Assembly: GCF_019219075.1 (NCBI RefSeq)
Contig: NZ_JAHUWJ010000020.1
Location: forward strand, 1 to 64,000
Length of the DNA stretch: 64,000 nt
Direction of reading: 5' to 3'
DNA from: Chitinophaga sp. sic0106
Lineage (GTDB): Bacteria > Bacteroidota > Bacteroidia > Chitinophagales > Chitinophagaceae
A program made the translations under genes and the position numbers. Below, in pieces: positions 33,747 through 42,798 of this stretch. The notes under the pieces are model-generated. The model saw only the letters and a program-made list of their open reading frames with translations. It searched no databases and was not told the origin of the DNA. Each line of letters starts with the position of its first letter. Positions within the stretch are counted from its first letter, which is position 1.

Positions 33747-34193
33747 TCAGTAAGGATCGCATGGATACCATGCGTGGTCAAGTGTTTGAATAAAGTTTGT
33801 ACGGGCGGTGGCATCTGCGGGCCGGAAGGCCGGCTGGTTATATACATCCACAGAGTAAGCGGGTGGCTGTCCGTTGGCGGTGGGCTGCATATTTACCGTT
33901 TCTACGCGGAGCAGTTCGCCGTTGATATAGCTGCCGAACCAATATTTATTATCCTGTTCGCGGTAGGTCACCAGTTTGAGCATGGCTGCCGGTTGCGTGT
34001 TATTTTCTATTGCAGCTTTATTGCCGTATAGCATCGCTACTTCATTATCTTTTTCGTTGATGATGGTGGTGATCACGTGCATGCCGCTGTCGTTAAATGC
34101 GAATGGTCGGATGGCAGGTGTTTCTTTTTTTGCGGTGCAGCTGGCGATGACAAAGGCCAGTATTGCCACAGTGAATACATTTATAACGCGCAT
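33747..34193 (-). CDS. small lipoprotein of unknown function
   Basis: A 148-residue lipoprotein (lipobox FVIASC, Cys19). The mature region has MHVITTIINEKDNEVAMLYGN, KLVTYREQDNKYWFGSYINGELLRVETV and ends HAWYPCDPY. I do not recognise a family, but it follows a cytochrome P460-type gene by 7 bp and precedes DUF1223, so it may be a conserved envelope partner of the haem protein. A C-terminal Cys is the only other cysteine. Confidence 0.75.
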   Translation of the reverse strand: MRVINVFTVAILAFVIASCTAKKETPAIRPFAFNDSGMHVITTIINEKDNEVAMLYGNKAAIENNTQPAAMLKLVTYREQDNKYWFGSYINGELLRVETVNMQPTANGQPPAYSVDVYNQPAFRPADATARTNFIQTLDHAWYPCDPY

Positions 34194-34200
34194 GGCTATA

Positions 34201-35124
34201 TTAATTTAAGGTGGATAGATCGAAGATACCGCCGGTTTTAGCAGCTGCCTTATGGCAGGTGGCGCAGGACTGTGCTACCAGCAGGGTGGTGGTGGGTTTG
34301 AGCGTTTTGGTTTCAAACTTGGCGTAGCCCCAGCCGTCGGTACTTTTATAGCGTTCGGCGTTTCTGACCATGAACTGTACGTTCTGGAAGTTGCCGGGAT
34401 ATATGTAGCCGTCGTTACCCCTTTCCTTATCCCATACTACCTTGGCGATCACGGCACCGTCGGGCCATGGGTGGATCTGCTTTTCCCGGATGGCTTTCAT
34501 GGCAATCGGATTGGCGTACATCACGCGCATGGTGGTATTATCAAACCGGGAGGTGGTGCTCATTACTTCCCACTGTCTGAACTCGGGCATGAACTGTATG
34601 CCGGTGAGTGAGGTGGGCAGTGGGTTGGGCAGGGTGGCTGCGGGTTGCGCTATGCTGTCTTGTTTTACTGCCGTTACCGTTTTCTTTTTAGTGAGAAGGT
34701 AATTACGCAGGGTGGTCAGTTCGGCGGCACTTACGCTGGCGTCGCTGTGAACGGCGGCATACGAAGGCAGTGGCATGGTACCGGAGTTGATCATGTTATA
34801 TGCTTCCCAGAGCGCCGCTTCCCGGGCGGCGGGTGCCAGTTTGTCCCATTCGGAAAAGTTCAGGTGCTTACGGGCAGTGAGAATGTCGTTACGCACGATG
34901 GAGGCCACTCCCGGCAACTTATCGAACCATTTCAGGTTTGCCGTGTTGGAATGACAGGGGTAGCATGCACGACTAAAGATCTCTTTCACTGCTGCCGGTG
35001 CTTCGAGATCGCCTGTAACTGGCGGGTTATCGACCAACTTGGTAGTAAATGACAGGGCCGCTGTTACTGCAAGGACGATGCCTGCGGATACGCTGATAAT
35101 TTTGAGCCGGTTTGATATTTTCAT
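34201..35124 (-). CDS. haem-binding domain plus cytochrome P460-type protein
   Basis: A 307-residue periplasmic protein with an N-terminal membrane anchor (about 10-28). The first half is a Haem_bd-type domain with CYPCH (Cys54, Cys57, His58) and the family NLKWFDKLPGVASIVRNDI and HLNFSEWDKL segments. The second half (about 165-307) is P460-like (FMPEFRQWEVMSTTSRFDN, VWDKERGNDGYIYPGNFQNVQFMVRNAERY) and contains a second haem motif, CATCH (Cys287, Cys290, His291). It is therefore probably a dihaem fusion protein. It opens a five-gene leftward operon and is divergent from the LytS-type kinase. Confidence 0.85.
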   Translation of the reverse strand: MKISNRLKIISVSAGIVLAVTAALSFTTKLVDNPPVTGDLEAPAAVKEIFSRACYPCHSNTANLKWFDKLPGVASIVRNDILTARKHLNFSEWDKLAPAAREAALWEAYNMINSGTMPLPSYAAVHSDASVSAAELTTLRNYLLTKKKTVTAVKQDSIAQPAATLPNPLPTSLTGIQFMPEFRQWEVMSTTSRFDNTTMRVMYANPIAMKAIREKQIHPWPDGAVIAKVVWDKERGNDGYIYPGNFQNVQFMVRNAERYKSTDGWGYAKFETKTLKPTTTLLVAQSCATCHKAAAKTGGIFDLSTLN

Positions 35125-35378
35125 ATGCCGTAGTATTATGACACAAAGAGAAGAATTGTTGATCTGCTGTTGAAACGTAATACCCTGTATCCGGCAAATA
35201 AAGGGGTGAGCCGGACAGATGCCGGGGTGAATCCATCGCCCTTTTTAAGGTTCGTATAAAGAGGTTTCCGGAGCTTGCCGGGCTTGCCGGCTGGCTTGTC
35301 CGGTTCGGTCGCCAAATGGCCGGATTCGGGGCTGATTTGCGCCTGCGACAGATGAAATACGATTATCTTTGGTTCACT

Positions 35379-36401
35379 ATGAGGAAAAAACAGTCATTTA
35401 AAATATCTGGGCGGATCATATGGCTAAGCTCCCTGTTTCTGGGCGTCATTGTTTCGTTACCCAGCCTGATCCAGCACCAGTACAATTTATACGAGGTGAT
35501 AGCCAATTCGATGATAACCTTTCTATTTTCATTGTTTGTATGGTATTTCAATATCTATACATTACCCGTGTATACTTCCAGGGAAATTGCGCGGGGATTT
35601 GCTATTTATCCCCTGATCAGGAATCTGCTGGTAGGCGTGGCAGTGATGTTCCTGCTATCCTATATCCAACAGCAAATTCTTACACATATTAACTTTGGGC
35701 CGGTAATGCTGATGTTTGAGGTACGCGGCGTGCTGATCAACCTTACCTTTTATATGTTTATCCACCTGCTATATCAAACCTACCAGGGGCAACGGGTAAG
35801 TATTGAGCTGGAACGCAGCAAAATGGATAACCTGGCCGCCCAGTTTGAACTTTTGCGCCAGCAGGTGAATCCACATTTCCTGTTTAATACCCTCAATACG
35901 TTAAAGTATATGGTGGAAAGCGGGGATCATAACAGTGTGGACTTTATTTTGAAATTATCCGATTTCTACCGTTTCACGCTTGAAAACAGAAAGCTTGACC
36001 TCATCCGCATGTCGGAGGAACTGAAAATTTTACAGGCCTACGTTTATTTACTGAAAGCCCGCTTTGAGCATGGGTTTGAGGTAGATTTGCAGGTAAGTGA
36101 AGCACATAAAGCCACCGCTGTGCCGCCGTTTACTTTACAGCTGCTGGTGGAAAATAGTATCAAACATAATGTAGTAGCACCGAACAAAACACTATACGTA
36201 AGGATTTATTCAGAGGGGGACTATATAGTGGTAGAGAACAATGTACAGCCTAAGATTACGCCGGAATCCTCCACCGGTATTGGACTGGAGAATATAAATG
36301 AACGATATCAGCATCTGCTCGGAAAGAACATTGAAATCTTACCAGATAATAAAAAATTTATTGTAAAACTTCCGGTAATCGATGAGGATAGTAATAATTG
36401 A
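35379..36401 (+). CDS. LytS/YehU-type sensor histidine kinase
   Basis: About 340 residues: four transmembrane helices (near 13-33, 42-60, 80-97 and 110-132), then a His_kinase domain with QQVNPHFLFNTLNTL (phospho-acceptor His166) and an ATPase part with LLVENSIKHNV and GIGLENINERYQ. I choose MRKKQSFKISG as start; in-frame ATGs at 35316 and 35352 are possible. A perfect -7 box TATCTTTG at 35364-35371 would place the transcript start at about this ATG, making it leaderless if real. It overlaps the response regulator by 20 bp. Confidence 0.88.
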   Translation: MRKKQSFKISGRIIWLSSLFLGVIVSLPSLIQHQYNLYEVIANSMITFLFSLFVWYFNIYTLPVYTSREIARGFAIYPLIRNLLVGVAVMFLLSYIQQQILTHINFGPVMLMFEVRGVLINLTFYMFIHLLYQTYQGQRVSIELERSKMDNLAAQFELLRQQVNPHFLFNTLNTLKYMVESGDHNSVDFILKLSDFYRFTLENRKLDLIRMSEELKILQAYVYLLKARFEHGFEVDLQVSEAHKATAVPPFTLQLLVENSIKHNVVAPNKTLYVRIYSEGDYIVVENNVQPKITPESSTGIGLENINERYQHLLGKNIEILPDNKKFIVKLPVIDEDSNN

Positions 36402-37143
36402 AGACGAAATTAAGGCAGCAAAGTCGCTGGCAGGGCTGATTGCCAAAATCCGCCCGGAGGCCACGGTAGAAACCATGTTACACAGTATTGAGAGTGCAGT
36501 TGACTATTTAAACAACAATCCGCCACCGGACCTGCTGTTTATGGATGTGCAGCTCTCCGATGGCTTATGCTTTGAAATTTTCCGGCAGGTGAAGATCTCC
36601 AGCCCGGTGATTTTTTGCACCGCCTTCGGCGAGTATTCGATGGATGCTATCAAATCCAATGGGGTCGACTATCTCCTGAAACCTTTTTCCACCACCGACC
36701 TGGAAGCTGCCTTCACGAAAATGGATAATTTCAGGAACTTTTTCCAGCAGCGGGAGCAGTCCGACTGGCAGGAGCTGATCAGGCGGCTGGACAAGCCGGA
36801 AAGCAAAACGAGCTTCCTGATATTCCACAACAACAGGTATATGACGGTACGTACGGAGCAGATTGCCTATATCTTTATCAAGTACGATGCGCCTTATATT
36901 GTAACGTTCCAGCAGCAGAAATACATCATTTCCCAGACACTGGAGCAGCTGCAGGCACAATTATCTCCCCGGCAATTTTACCGCCTTAACCGGCAATACC
37001 TGATCAATTTTGATGCAATTAAAGAGGTAGAACATTACTCCGGCCGGAAACTGGCCATACACCTGGCAGTTCCGGCAGAGGAACAGCTGACTGTTGGGAA
37101 AGATAAGATGACGCAGTTTTTGCAGTGGATGGAAAACAGGTAA
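36382..37143 (+). CDS. LytTR-family response regulator
   Basis: A 253-residue regulator: receiver domain (1-120) with MRIVIIEDE, phospho-acceptor Asp55 (LLFMDVQLSDG) and Lys100 (YLLKPF); LytTR DNA-binding domain (about 150-250) with the IAYIFIKYDAPYIVTF and YRLNRQYLINFDAIKEVEHYSGRKLAIHL core. It is translated from within the end of the kinase gene, so the pair is a typical LytS/LytTR two-component system. Targets are not evident; the divergent haem/peroxide operon is one candidate by position only. Confidence 0.92.
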   Translation: MRIVIIEDEIKAAKSLAGLIAKIRPEATVETMLHSIESAVDYLNNNPPPDLLFMDVQLSDGLCFEIFRQVKISSPVIFCTAFGEYSMDAIKSNGVDYLLKPFSTTDLEAAFTKMDNFRNFFQQREQSDWQELIRRLDKPESKTSFLIFHNNRYMTVRTEQIAYIFIKYDAPYIVTFQQQKYIISQTLEQLQAQLSPRQFYRLNRQYLINFDAIKEVEHYSGRKLAIHLAVPAEEQLTVGKDKMTQFLQWMENR

Positions 37144-37166
37144 TTGTAAATACAGCATACCAGAAT

Positions 37167-37200
37167 AGCGCCTTACTGACCATCAGTACGGCGCTTTTTT
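37167..37200 (+). terminator. intrinsic terminator of the LytS/LytTR pair
   Basis: Arms AGCGCC (37167-37172) and GGCGCT (37190-37195) with an inner ACTG/CAGT pairing, followed by six T. It lies 24 bp after the regulator stop codon. Confidence 0.82.
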
Positions 37201-37291
37201 ATTTTGGGAACGGAGTTGCAAAGCTTTTAATGCAGGTAATTGTATAAAAATTGAACGCTTTTTTTTAGCTTTAAGAACTGATATAAAAGCT

Positions 37292-37882
37292 ATGGCTATT
37301 CCACGTCTTACCCATGAAAAGCAACTGCTGGCTGAAATTGCCCGGGGGGACCGTCATGCTTTTAAAGAGATTTACGACCATTACTACCCACATATCTATC
37401 AATTTGCTTTCCGGCTGTTGCAGTCCAGAACGCTGTCCCAGGAAGTGTTACAGGAAACTATGCTCAAGCTGTGGCAGCAGGGGGACCGCCTGCCTGCTAT
37501 CCTTAACCTGGATGCCTGGCTGCACCAGGTGACCCGCCATCATGCGATTGATCTGCTCCGTAAAAGTGCCGTATCGGCCCGGGTGCAGGCTGTAATCAGG
37601 GATAGCTATGACGACAGGCACAATGAAACGGAAGAAAGCATTTTGCTGAATGAAACCCGGAAAATTCTGGAAGAGGGTATCCGCCAGCTGCCACGGCAGC
37701 AGCACCTGGTGTACCAGCTTTGTCAGCAACAAGGTATGAAATACGAAGAAGTAGCCACCCTGTTGAATATCTCTCACGGCACCGTACAAACGCACATGAA
37801 ACTTGCCCTCAAATCCCTGCGCCGCTACATGCAGGAGCATACCGATATCGCCGTACTGCTCATCATTCTCCACCTGTTGTAA
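37292..37882 (+). CDS. ECF RNA polymerase sigma factor
   Basis: A 196-residue sigma-70-family factor. Region 2 spans about 10-85 (FKEIYDHYYPHIYQFAFRLL, QEVLQETMLKLWQ) and region 4 spans about 130-185 (RQLPRQQHLVYQLCQQQGMKYEEVATLLNISHGTVQTHMKLALKSLR), a clear helix-turn-helix. A hydrophobic C-terminal tail (IAVLLIILHLL) is common in Bacteroidota FecI-like factors. It is followed 76 bp later by its anti-sigma factor and an STN-containing SusC, the standard trans-envelope signalling set. Confidence 0.93.
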   Translation: MAIPRLTHEKQLLAEIARGDRHAFKEIYDHYYPHIYQFAFRLLQSRTLSQEVLQETMLKLWQQGDRLPAILNLDAWLHQVTRHHAIDLLRKSAVSARVQAVIRDSYDDRHNETEESILLNETRKILEEGIRQLPRQQHLVYQLCQQQGMKYEEVATLLNISHGTVQTHMKLALKSLRRYMQEHTDIAVLLIILHLL

Positions 37883-37958
37883 TTTTTTTTCTACTTCGTT
37901 ACCTCGATGTTCCCGCTGGTTCGTCAATAGGATATAGCCTGCCAATGAAGGCCGGCTG

Positions 37959-39158
37959 ATGACTCACCAGGATCTAATGGAAAAAGAGAGACTTCGTTAC
38001 TTATTCCGGCAATACCAGCGTCATTTCCTGAGCGCCGCAGAGCGGGAGGAATGGCTGGCAGCCGTCGCAGATGATAGTCTGGACGGGATGCTGCATGAAA
38101 TAGCTGCGGAACAATGGGGCAACCCCGAAGCAGCAGCTGACCCTTTGCCGGAAGAAGTAGCCACCAACTTATATACATCCATTGTTGCACACCCTCAGCC
38201 GGCAAGGATACGGCGCCTGTGGCCCCGCCTGGCGGTGGCTGCCTCTCTGCTTATCTGCTGCCTCGTAGGAGGATACCTTTACCGCGAAAGTAATGTCAGG
38301 TCACATCCTGCTATTGCACAGCAGCAAACAGCCATCACTCCGGGCGCTACCCGTGCCACCTTAACCCTGGCCAATGGCCGGAAAATAATCCTGTCAGCAG
38401 CCACGGAAGGGGAGATTGCCCAACAGGCCGGTATCCAGATTAAGAAAGAAAAAAACGGTGTGCTGGTATATGAGGTTAGTGAAAGTGGGGAGGCGGATGT
38501 CCATTCAGTGAACACATTGTCCACCGCAAAAGGCGAAACCTATAAAATTATCCTGCCCGATAAAACTGCGGTATGGCTAAACGCTTCTTCCTCGCTCACC
38601 TATCCGGTGCGGTTTACGGGCACCGACAGGCAGGTGACCCTCACCGGGGAAGGATACTTTGAAGTAGCCGGTGACCCGCTGCATCCTTTCAAAGTGAGCG
38701 CGGGTGCGCAGCAGGTAACGGTGCTGGGTACACAGTTTAACATCAACGCCTATACGAATGAACAGGTGATCCGCACCACCTTGCTGGAAGGAAGTGTAAA
38801 AGTGAGTGCCGACCATGCAGTGGCCATTATGCAACCGGGGCAGCAGTCGACCCTCCGGAACGGCGAAATAGGCGTACGCACCGTTGACACTGATCAGGCC
38901 ACCGCCTGGAAAGACGACCAGTTCGTATTTGACGGTGAAAATATTGCCTATATCATGCGTATGATGGAAAGGTGGTATGATGTAACGGTGGTGTATGAAG
39001 GTCCTGTGTCGCAGGAGAAATTCTATGGAGGTATATCCCGCTATGAAAATGTATCTGAAATATTGAAAGTATTAGAGTCAACCAAAAGTATATCCTTTAG
39101 GATAGCAGCAAAAACAATTTATGTTAAAACAAACGAAACCAAAAATCAGCTGAAGTAA
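37959..39158 (+). CDS. FecR-family anti-sigma factor
   Basis: A 399-residue protein with a cytosolic sigma-binding N terminus (1-85), a single transmembrane helix (about 89-108, LAVAASLLICCLVGGYLY), a periplasmic FecR domain (about 175-290, with YKIILPDKTAVWLNASSSLTYPVRF and VTLTGEGYFEVAGDPLHPFKVS) and a C-terminal DUF4974 STN-like domain (about 320-392, FDGENIAYIMRMMERWYDVTV). It relays occupancy of the SusC transporter to the sigma factor. The start may also be the ATG six codons in (MEKERLRYL). Confidence 0.93.
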   Translation: MTHQDLMEKERLRYLFRQYQRHFLSAAEREEWLAAVADDSLDGMLHEIAAEQWGNPEAAADPLPEEVATNLYTSIVAHPQPARIRRLWPRLAVAASLLICCLVGGYLYRESNVRSHPAIAQQQTAITPGATRATLTLANGRKIILSAATEGEIAQQAGIQIKKEKNGVLVYEVSESGEADVHSVNTLSTAKGETYKIILPDKTAVWLNASSSLTYPVRFTGTDRQVTLTGEGYFEVAGDPLHPFKVSAGAQQVTVLGTQFNINAYTNEQVIRTTLLEGSVKVSADHAVAIMQPGQQSTLRNGEIGVRTVDTDQATAWKDDQFVFDGENIAYIMRMMERWYDVTVVYEGPVSQEKFYGGISRYENVSEILKVLESTKSISFRIAAKTIYVKTNETKNQLK

Positions 39159-39217
39159 TCGTAAAATCCATCGTTATGAAAGGAAGTATTCCATGTTAAG
39201 CAGTTGAAATGACGCAT

Positions 39218-39250
39218 AAAAAAGCCAGGAGTGCGGACACACCCCTGGCT
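39218..39250 (-). terminator. leftward intrinsic terminator in the SusC leader
   Basis: Arms AGCCAGG (39223-39229) and CCTGGCT (39244-39250), with an inner GTG/CAC, are bordered on the left by six A. On the minus strand this is a stem followed by six U. No leftward gene exists here, so it may end an antisense RNA (see findings). Confidence 0.6.
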
Positions 39251-39344
39251 GATCCGGCTCATTTCCCAAGTATGTATTAAATACCACGTTAATCGCAGCT
39301 CCGCTTATGGTTCAAGATAGAGCGGCTGCTTAAACCGAACTAAA

Positions 39345-39352
39345 CAAATGTA
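39345..39352 (-). promoter_or_regulatory. candidate minus-strand -7 box over the SusC start codon
   Basis: CAAATGTA on the plus strand is TACATTTG on the minus strand, matching TAnnTTTG. It would start RNA near 39338 and reach the leftward terminator after about 120 bases. No TTTG lies at the right distance, so the promoter is tentative. Confidence 0.3.
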
Positions 39353-42300
39353 TAGAATTTCCACCAAGGAATGCGGCACTCCCGTGCCGATACGTCCCTA
39401 TTTTGCTAAATTCTTGTTGATGATGCGTGTCATTAGTTTTTTAATGTTAGCGACGCTAATGCAGGTAAGTGCCAAAACAGTGGCACAGAAGGTGAGTATC
39501 AATGCCAGCAACGCCACACTGAAAGCCGTCCTGAAAGATATCAGCAAACAATGCGGCTATCATTTTGTGATTACGGAATCCAGGCTGAAGGAGTCGCGGC
39601 CGGTAAATATCCATGCAACCAATATGGAGCTACCCGCTGTACTGGATGAAATATTCCGCGGGCAGGTGTTGACTTACAGTATTAATAAAACTACTATCGT
39701 AGTGAAGGAGAAAGACGTTCCTGCCCCGGAGTCTGCACCCACAATGGTGATCCAGGAGATTCGGGGGAAGGTGACCGATGAGTCCAATATCCCGCTGCCT
39801 GGCGTCAGCGTAAAAGTAAAGGGCAGCAATACCGGCACGCAAACGAATGAAAAAGGTGAATTCACTATCCGTGCGGATAATGGTGCTGTGCTAATATTTT
39901 CCTTTATTGGATTTGAAACCAGGGAAGCAACAGTGACCAACGCCAGCCTGAATATCACTTTGACCATCAGGCAAAGTGCGATCAATACGGTAGTGGTGAA
40001 CGGTTATACCTCCCAGCGTAGGTCCGATGTAACAGCGGCTATATCCACCGTTTCGGGCGCGGATCTGCTGAAAGCACCGGTAACAAATGTAAACAACGCC
40101 CTGGCAGGGCTCGTGCCTGGGCTGGTGGTGCAACAAACCTCCGGCCGGCCAGGTATTAACTCCGCAGCACTGTATATCAGAGGGCAGGTGTCCTCCAATG
40201 CTACTGCCCTGATTATTGTAGATGGAGTTGAACGTACTTCTTTCGGAGATATTGATCCTAATGAAATCGAGAGTATCAATATCCTGAAAGACGCATCTTC
40301 CACCGCATTATATGGCCTCAAAGGCGCCAACGGCGTTTTTGTGATTACCACTAAAAAAGGGAAGGAAGGCCCCGCAAAAGTAGCCTTCACCAGTAACTTC
40401 GCGGTGGTGAGTCCTACCCGCCGTCCCGATGTATTGGGTGCTTACGAGAGTGCCATGCTGTACAACGAAGGACAGGTGAACGTAGGTGATCCCAGGACAT
40501 TCACTGATGAGGACCTGGCGATTTTCAAAGCCGGTACCGGTGATCAGCTCCTTTATCCGGATGTGAACTGGTATTCAGAACTGGTGAAAGACCACTGGTC
40601 CCAAAACCAGCAAAATCTGACGATTTCCGGTGGAACAAAAAATATTAAATATTTCACCTCCTTCGGTCACCAGTTTGAAAATGGCAACTTCAAGGAATTT
40701 AAAACTCCACTGGATTACTCCACTACCCCCAGCTACCAGCGTTACAATTTCAGGGCAAGAGTAAGCATGGACGTTACCCAAAGTACCAATTTTGAAGTGA
40801 ACCTGGCAGGACGTAATGAACACCGCTATTCCCCTACCGGCTATACGGAATATAACGACCCTGCCGGCGCTGTGAGCAACGGTATTGAAGGGGTGGTGGG
40901 CCGCGCACTGAAAATGCCATCCTGGGCATCTCCATTCTTTAAGGAATACATAAATTCTGATGATCCTGCACTTATCGCGTTAGACGGAACCTATAACCAT
41001 ATTGTAAACTACGGCCTGGCGGGTGTAAACTCCGTAAATCCCTATGCATTGCTTACCTATGGAGGCTATGCCTTCACCGATAACAATGTAGGAGAAGCTG
41101 TATTTACACTCAGTCAACAGCTGGATGCCATCACCAAAGGATTATCGGTGAAAGCGCAGTTCGGGTATGATGCCACACAGCTGTCCGGAAAATTGCAGCG
41201 GGGAAGCATCGGCTATTTCAACCTGGACAAAACCACACTGGCGTTAACACCGGTGGCGGGTACCTACAACGATTTTTTCGGTGCCCCCGCCTATACCCGC
41301 AGCGGCTATACGAAAACCAACCTCCAGGTATTTATCAATTACCTCCGCTCTTTCGGGAAACATAATATCAGCGCCAATCTCATCGGACAACGGGAGTTAC
41401 AGGGCGCCACTTCCGCAGCAGCTCCTTTCGCCAATCAGGGGCTTATTTCTCAGCTTACCTATAATTACGGTGGCCGCTATTTTTTAACGGGTAGCGCCAC
41501 CTATAATGGGTCAGAAAACTACGCCAGCGGCTATCGTTATGGTCTTTTCCCATCTGCGTCACTGGGGTATAACCTGGCCAATGAAGCATTTATGCGGAAA
41601 TATGACTGGATAAGTATGCTGAAAGTGCGCGGATCAATAGGAAGAGTAGGTATCCCGAGTCCGGGTACTGGTCGTTTCTACTACCAAAATAAATTTGGAG
41701 CGGGCGCCAATGTTCCGTTCGGCAATCCTAACAGTTCCTTCAGCGCGCCTACCTACATTCAAACACAATACGGTAACCCATACGTGACGTTTGAAGTCTC
41801 CCTGAAAAGAAATATAGGACTGGATGTATCCCTTTTCCGGGACCGGCTGAATATCACCGCAGATGTATTTGATGACACCCGCTCTGATATCCTTGCCACC
41901 CGCTCTGCCACCAGCTTTGCCACCTATGGCGCTACGGTGCCCAGTACGAATTACGGGATGAACTACAACAAAGGGTACGAGCTGACGGTCATGTACCGCA
42001 ATAAGGAGCGCAACTTTACCTACTCCGTTACCGGTAATTTCAGCTATGCACACAACGAGCGCAGGATCATGGATGAAGCGCCGGGACTGGCAGCTAACCT
42101 CAAGGCAACGGGTACGCCACTGGGCACCTATTTCGGTTACCAGGTGCTGGGATTTTATGCGGACCAGCATGATATAGATAATAACCCGGTGAATAAAGTA
42201 ACTGCTTATCCTTCTATTCCGGGCGACTTAAAATACCAGGATATCAATGGGGATGGTATTATTAACAACCAGGATGTGATGCCTATCGGCCACCCGAATA

Positions 42301-42782
42301 TTCCGGAGTACAACGGTAGCCTGCAATTCCAGTTTGGATACAAAGGATTCCAGTTATCCATGCTATTTAACGGGGTTACGAACGTAAGCTCTAACGTAAT
42401 CTTCCAGAGTGCATCGTTGGCACAATACTATGCACCTATGTTAGGGAGATGGACTCCTGATAATCCAAACCCTACGTGGCCTGCCGTACGGCCGGGTTTG
42501 AACGCAAACCCAAACGAAAGTCTGAACGATTTTATCCTCCAGGATGCCTCTTATATCAAACTACGTAATGTGCAGTTAAGCTATTCGCTGCCTGCCTCAT
42601 TGCTGAACAAGGTGCGGCTAACCGGGCTCACCGTGTATGTGAGTGGGCAGAACCTGAAAACCTGGACGAAATTCTATGGACTTGATCCGGAAAATACCAT
42701 GTCCGGCAACGCCTACGCACCAGCTATCACTACTATTCCCACTACCAAAGTCATCAACTTTGGACTGAACCTTTCTTTCTAA
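39348..42782 (+). CDS. SusC/RagA TonB-linked transporter with N-terminal STN signalling domain
   Basis: A 1144-residue protein: signal peptide (about 22-46, ends SAKTVAQ), an STN (secretin/TonB short N-terminal) domain (about 48-120, LKAVLKDISKQCGYHFVI), a CarboxypepD_reg-like domain (about 133-210, GKVTDESNIPLPGVSVKVKG), plug (about 215-340, with ESINILKDASSTALYGLKGANGVFVITTKKG) and barrel ending INFGLNLSF. The STN domain contacts FecR, so it both imports glycan and signals for its own induction. It pairs with the SusD gene 16 bp downstream. Confidence 0.95.
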   Translation: MYRISTKECGTPVPIRPYFAKFLLMMRVISFLMLATLMQVSAKTVAQKVSINASNATLKAVLKDISKQCGYHFVITESRLKESRPVNIHATNMELPAVLDEIFRGQVLTYSINKTTIVVKEKDVPAPESAPTMVIQEIRGKVTDESNIPLPGVSVKVKGSNTGTQTNEKGEFTIRADNGAVLIFSFIGFETREATVTNASLNITLTIRQSAINTVVVNGYTSQRRSDVTAAISTVSGADLLKAPVTNVNNALAGLVPGLVVQQTSGRPGINSAALYIRGQVSSNATALIIVDGVERTSFGDIDPNEIESINILKDASSTALYGLKGANGVFVITTKKGKEGPAKVAFTSNFAVVSPTRRPDVLGAYESAMLYNEGQVNVGDPRTFTDEDLAIFKAGTGDQLLYPDVNWYSELVKDHWSQNQQNLTISGGTKNIKYFTSFGHQFENGNFKEFKTPLDYSTTPSYQRYNFRARVSMDVTQSTNFEVNLAGRNEHRYSPTGYTEYNDPAGAVSNGIEGVVGRALKMPSWASPFFKEYINSDDPALIALDGTYNHIVNYGLAGVNSVNPYALLTYGGYAFTDNNVGEAVFTLSQQLDAITKGLSVKAQFGYDATQLSGKLQRGSIGYFNLDKTTLALTPVAGTYNDFFGAPAYTRSGYTKTNLQVFINYLRSFGKHNISANLIGQRELQGATSAAAPFANQGLISQLTYNYGGRYFLTGSATYNGSENYASGYRYGLFPSASLGYNLANEAFMRKYDWISMLKVRGSIGRVGIPSPGTGRFYYQNKFGAGANVPFGNPNSSFSAPTYIQTQYGNPYVTFEVSLKRNIGLDVSLFRDRLNITADVFDDTRSDILATRSATSFATYGATVPSTNYGMNYNKGYELTVMYRNKERNFTYSVTGNFSYAHNERRIMDEAPGLAANLKATGTPLGTYFGYQVLGFYADQHDIDNNPVNKVTAYPSIPGDLKYQDINGDGIINNQDVMPIGHPNIPEYNGSLQFQFGYKGFQLSMLFNGVTNVSSNVIFQSASLAQYYAPMLGRWTPDNPNPTWPAVRPGLNANPNESLNDFILQDASYIKLRNVQLSYSLPASLLNKVRLTGLTVYVSGQNLKTWTKFYGLDPENTMSGNAYAPAITTIPTTKVINFGLNLSF

Positions 42783-42798
42783 CCAACGATTCCATTTT

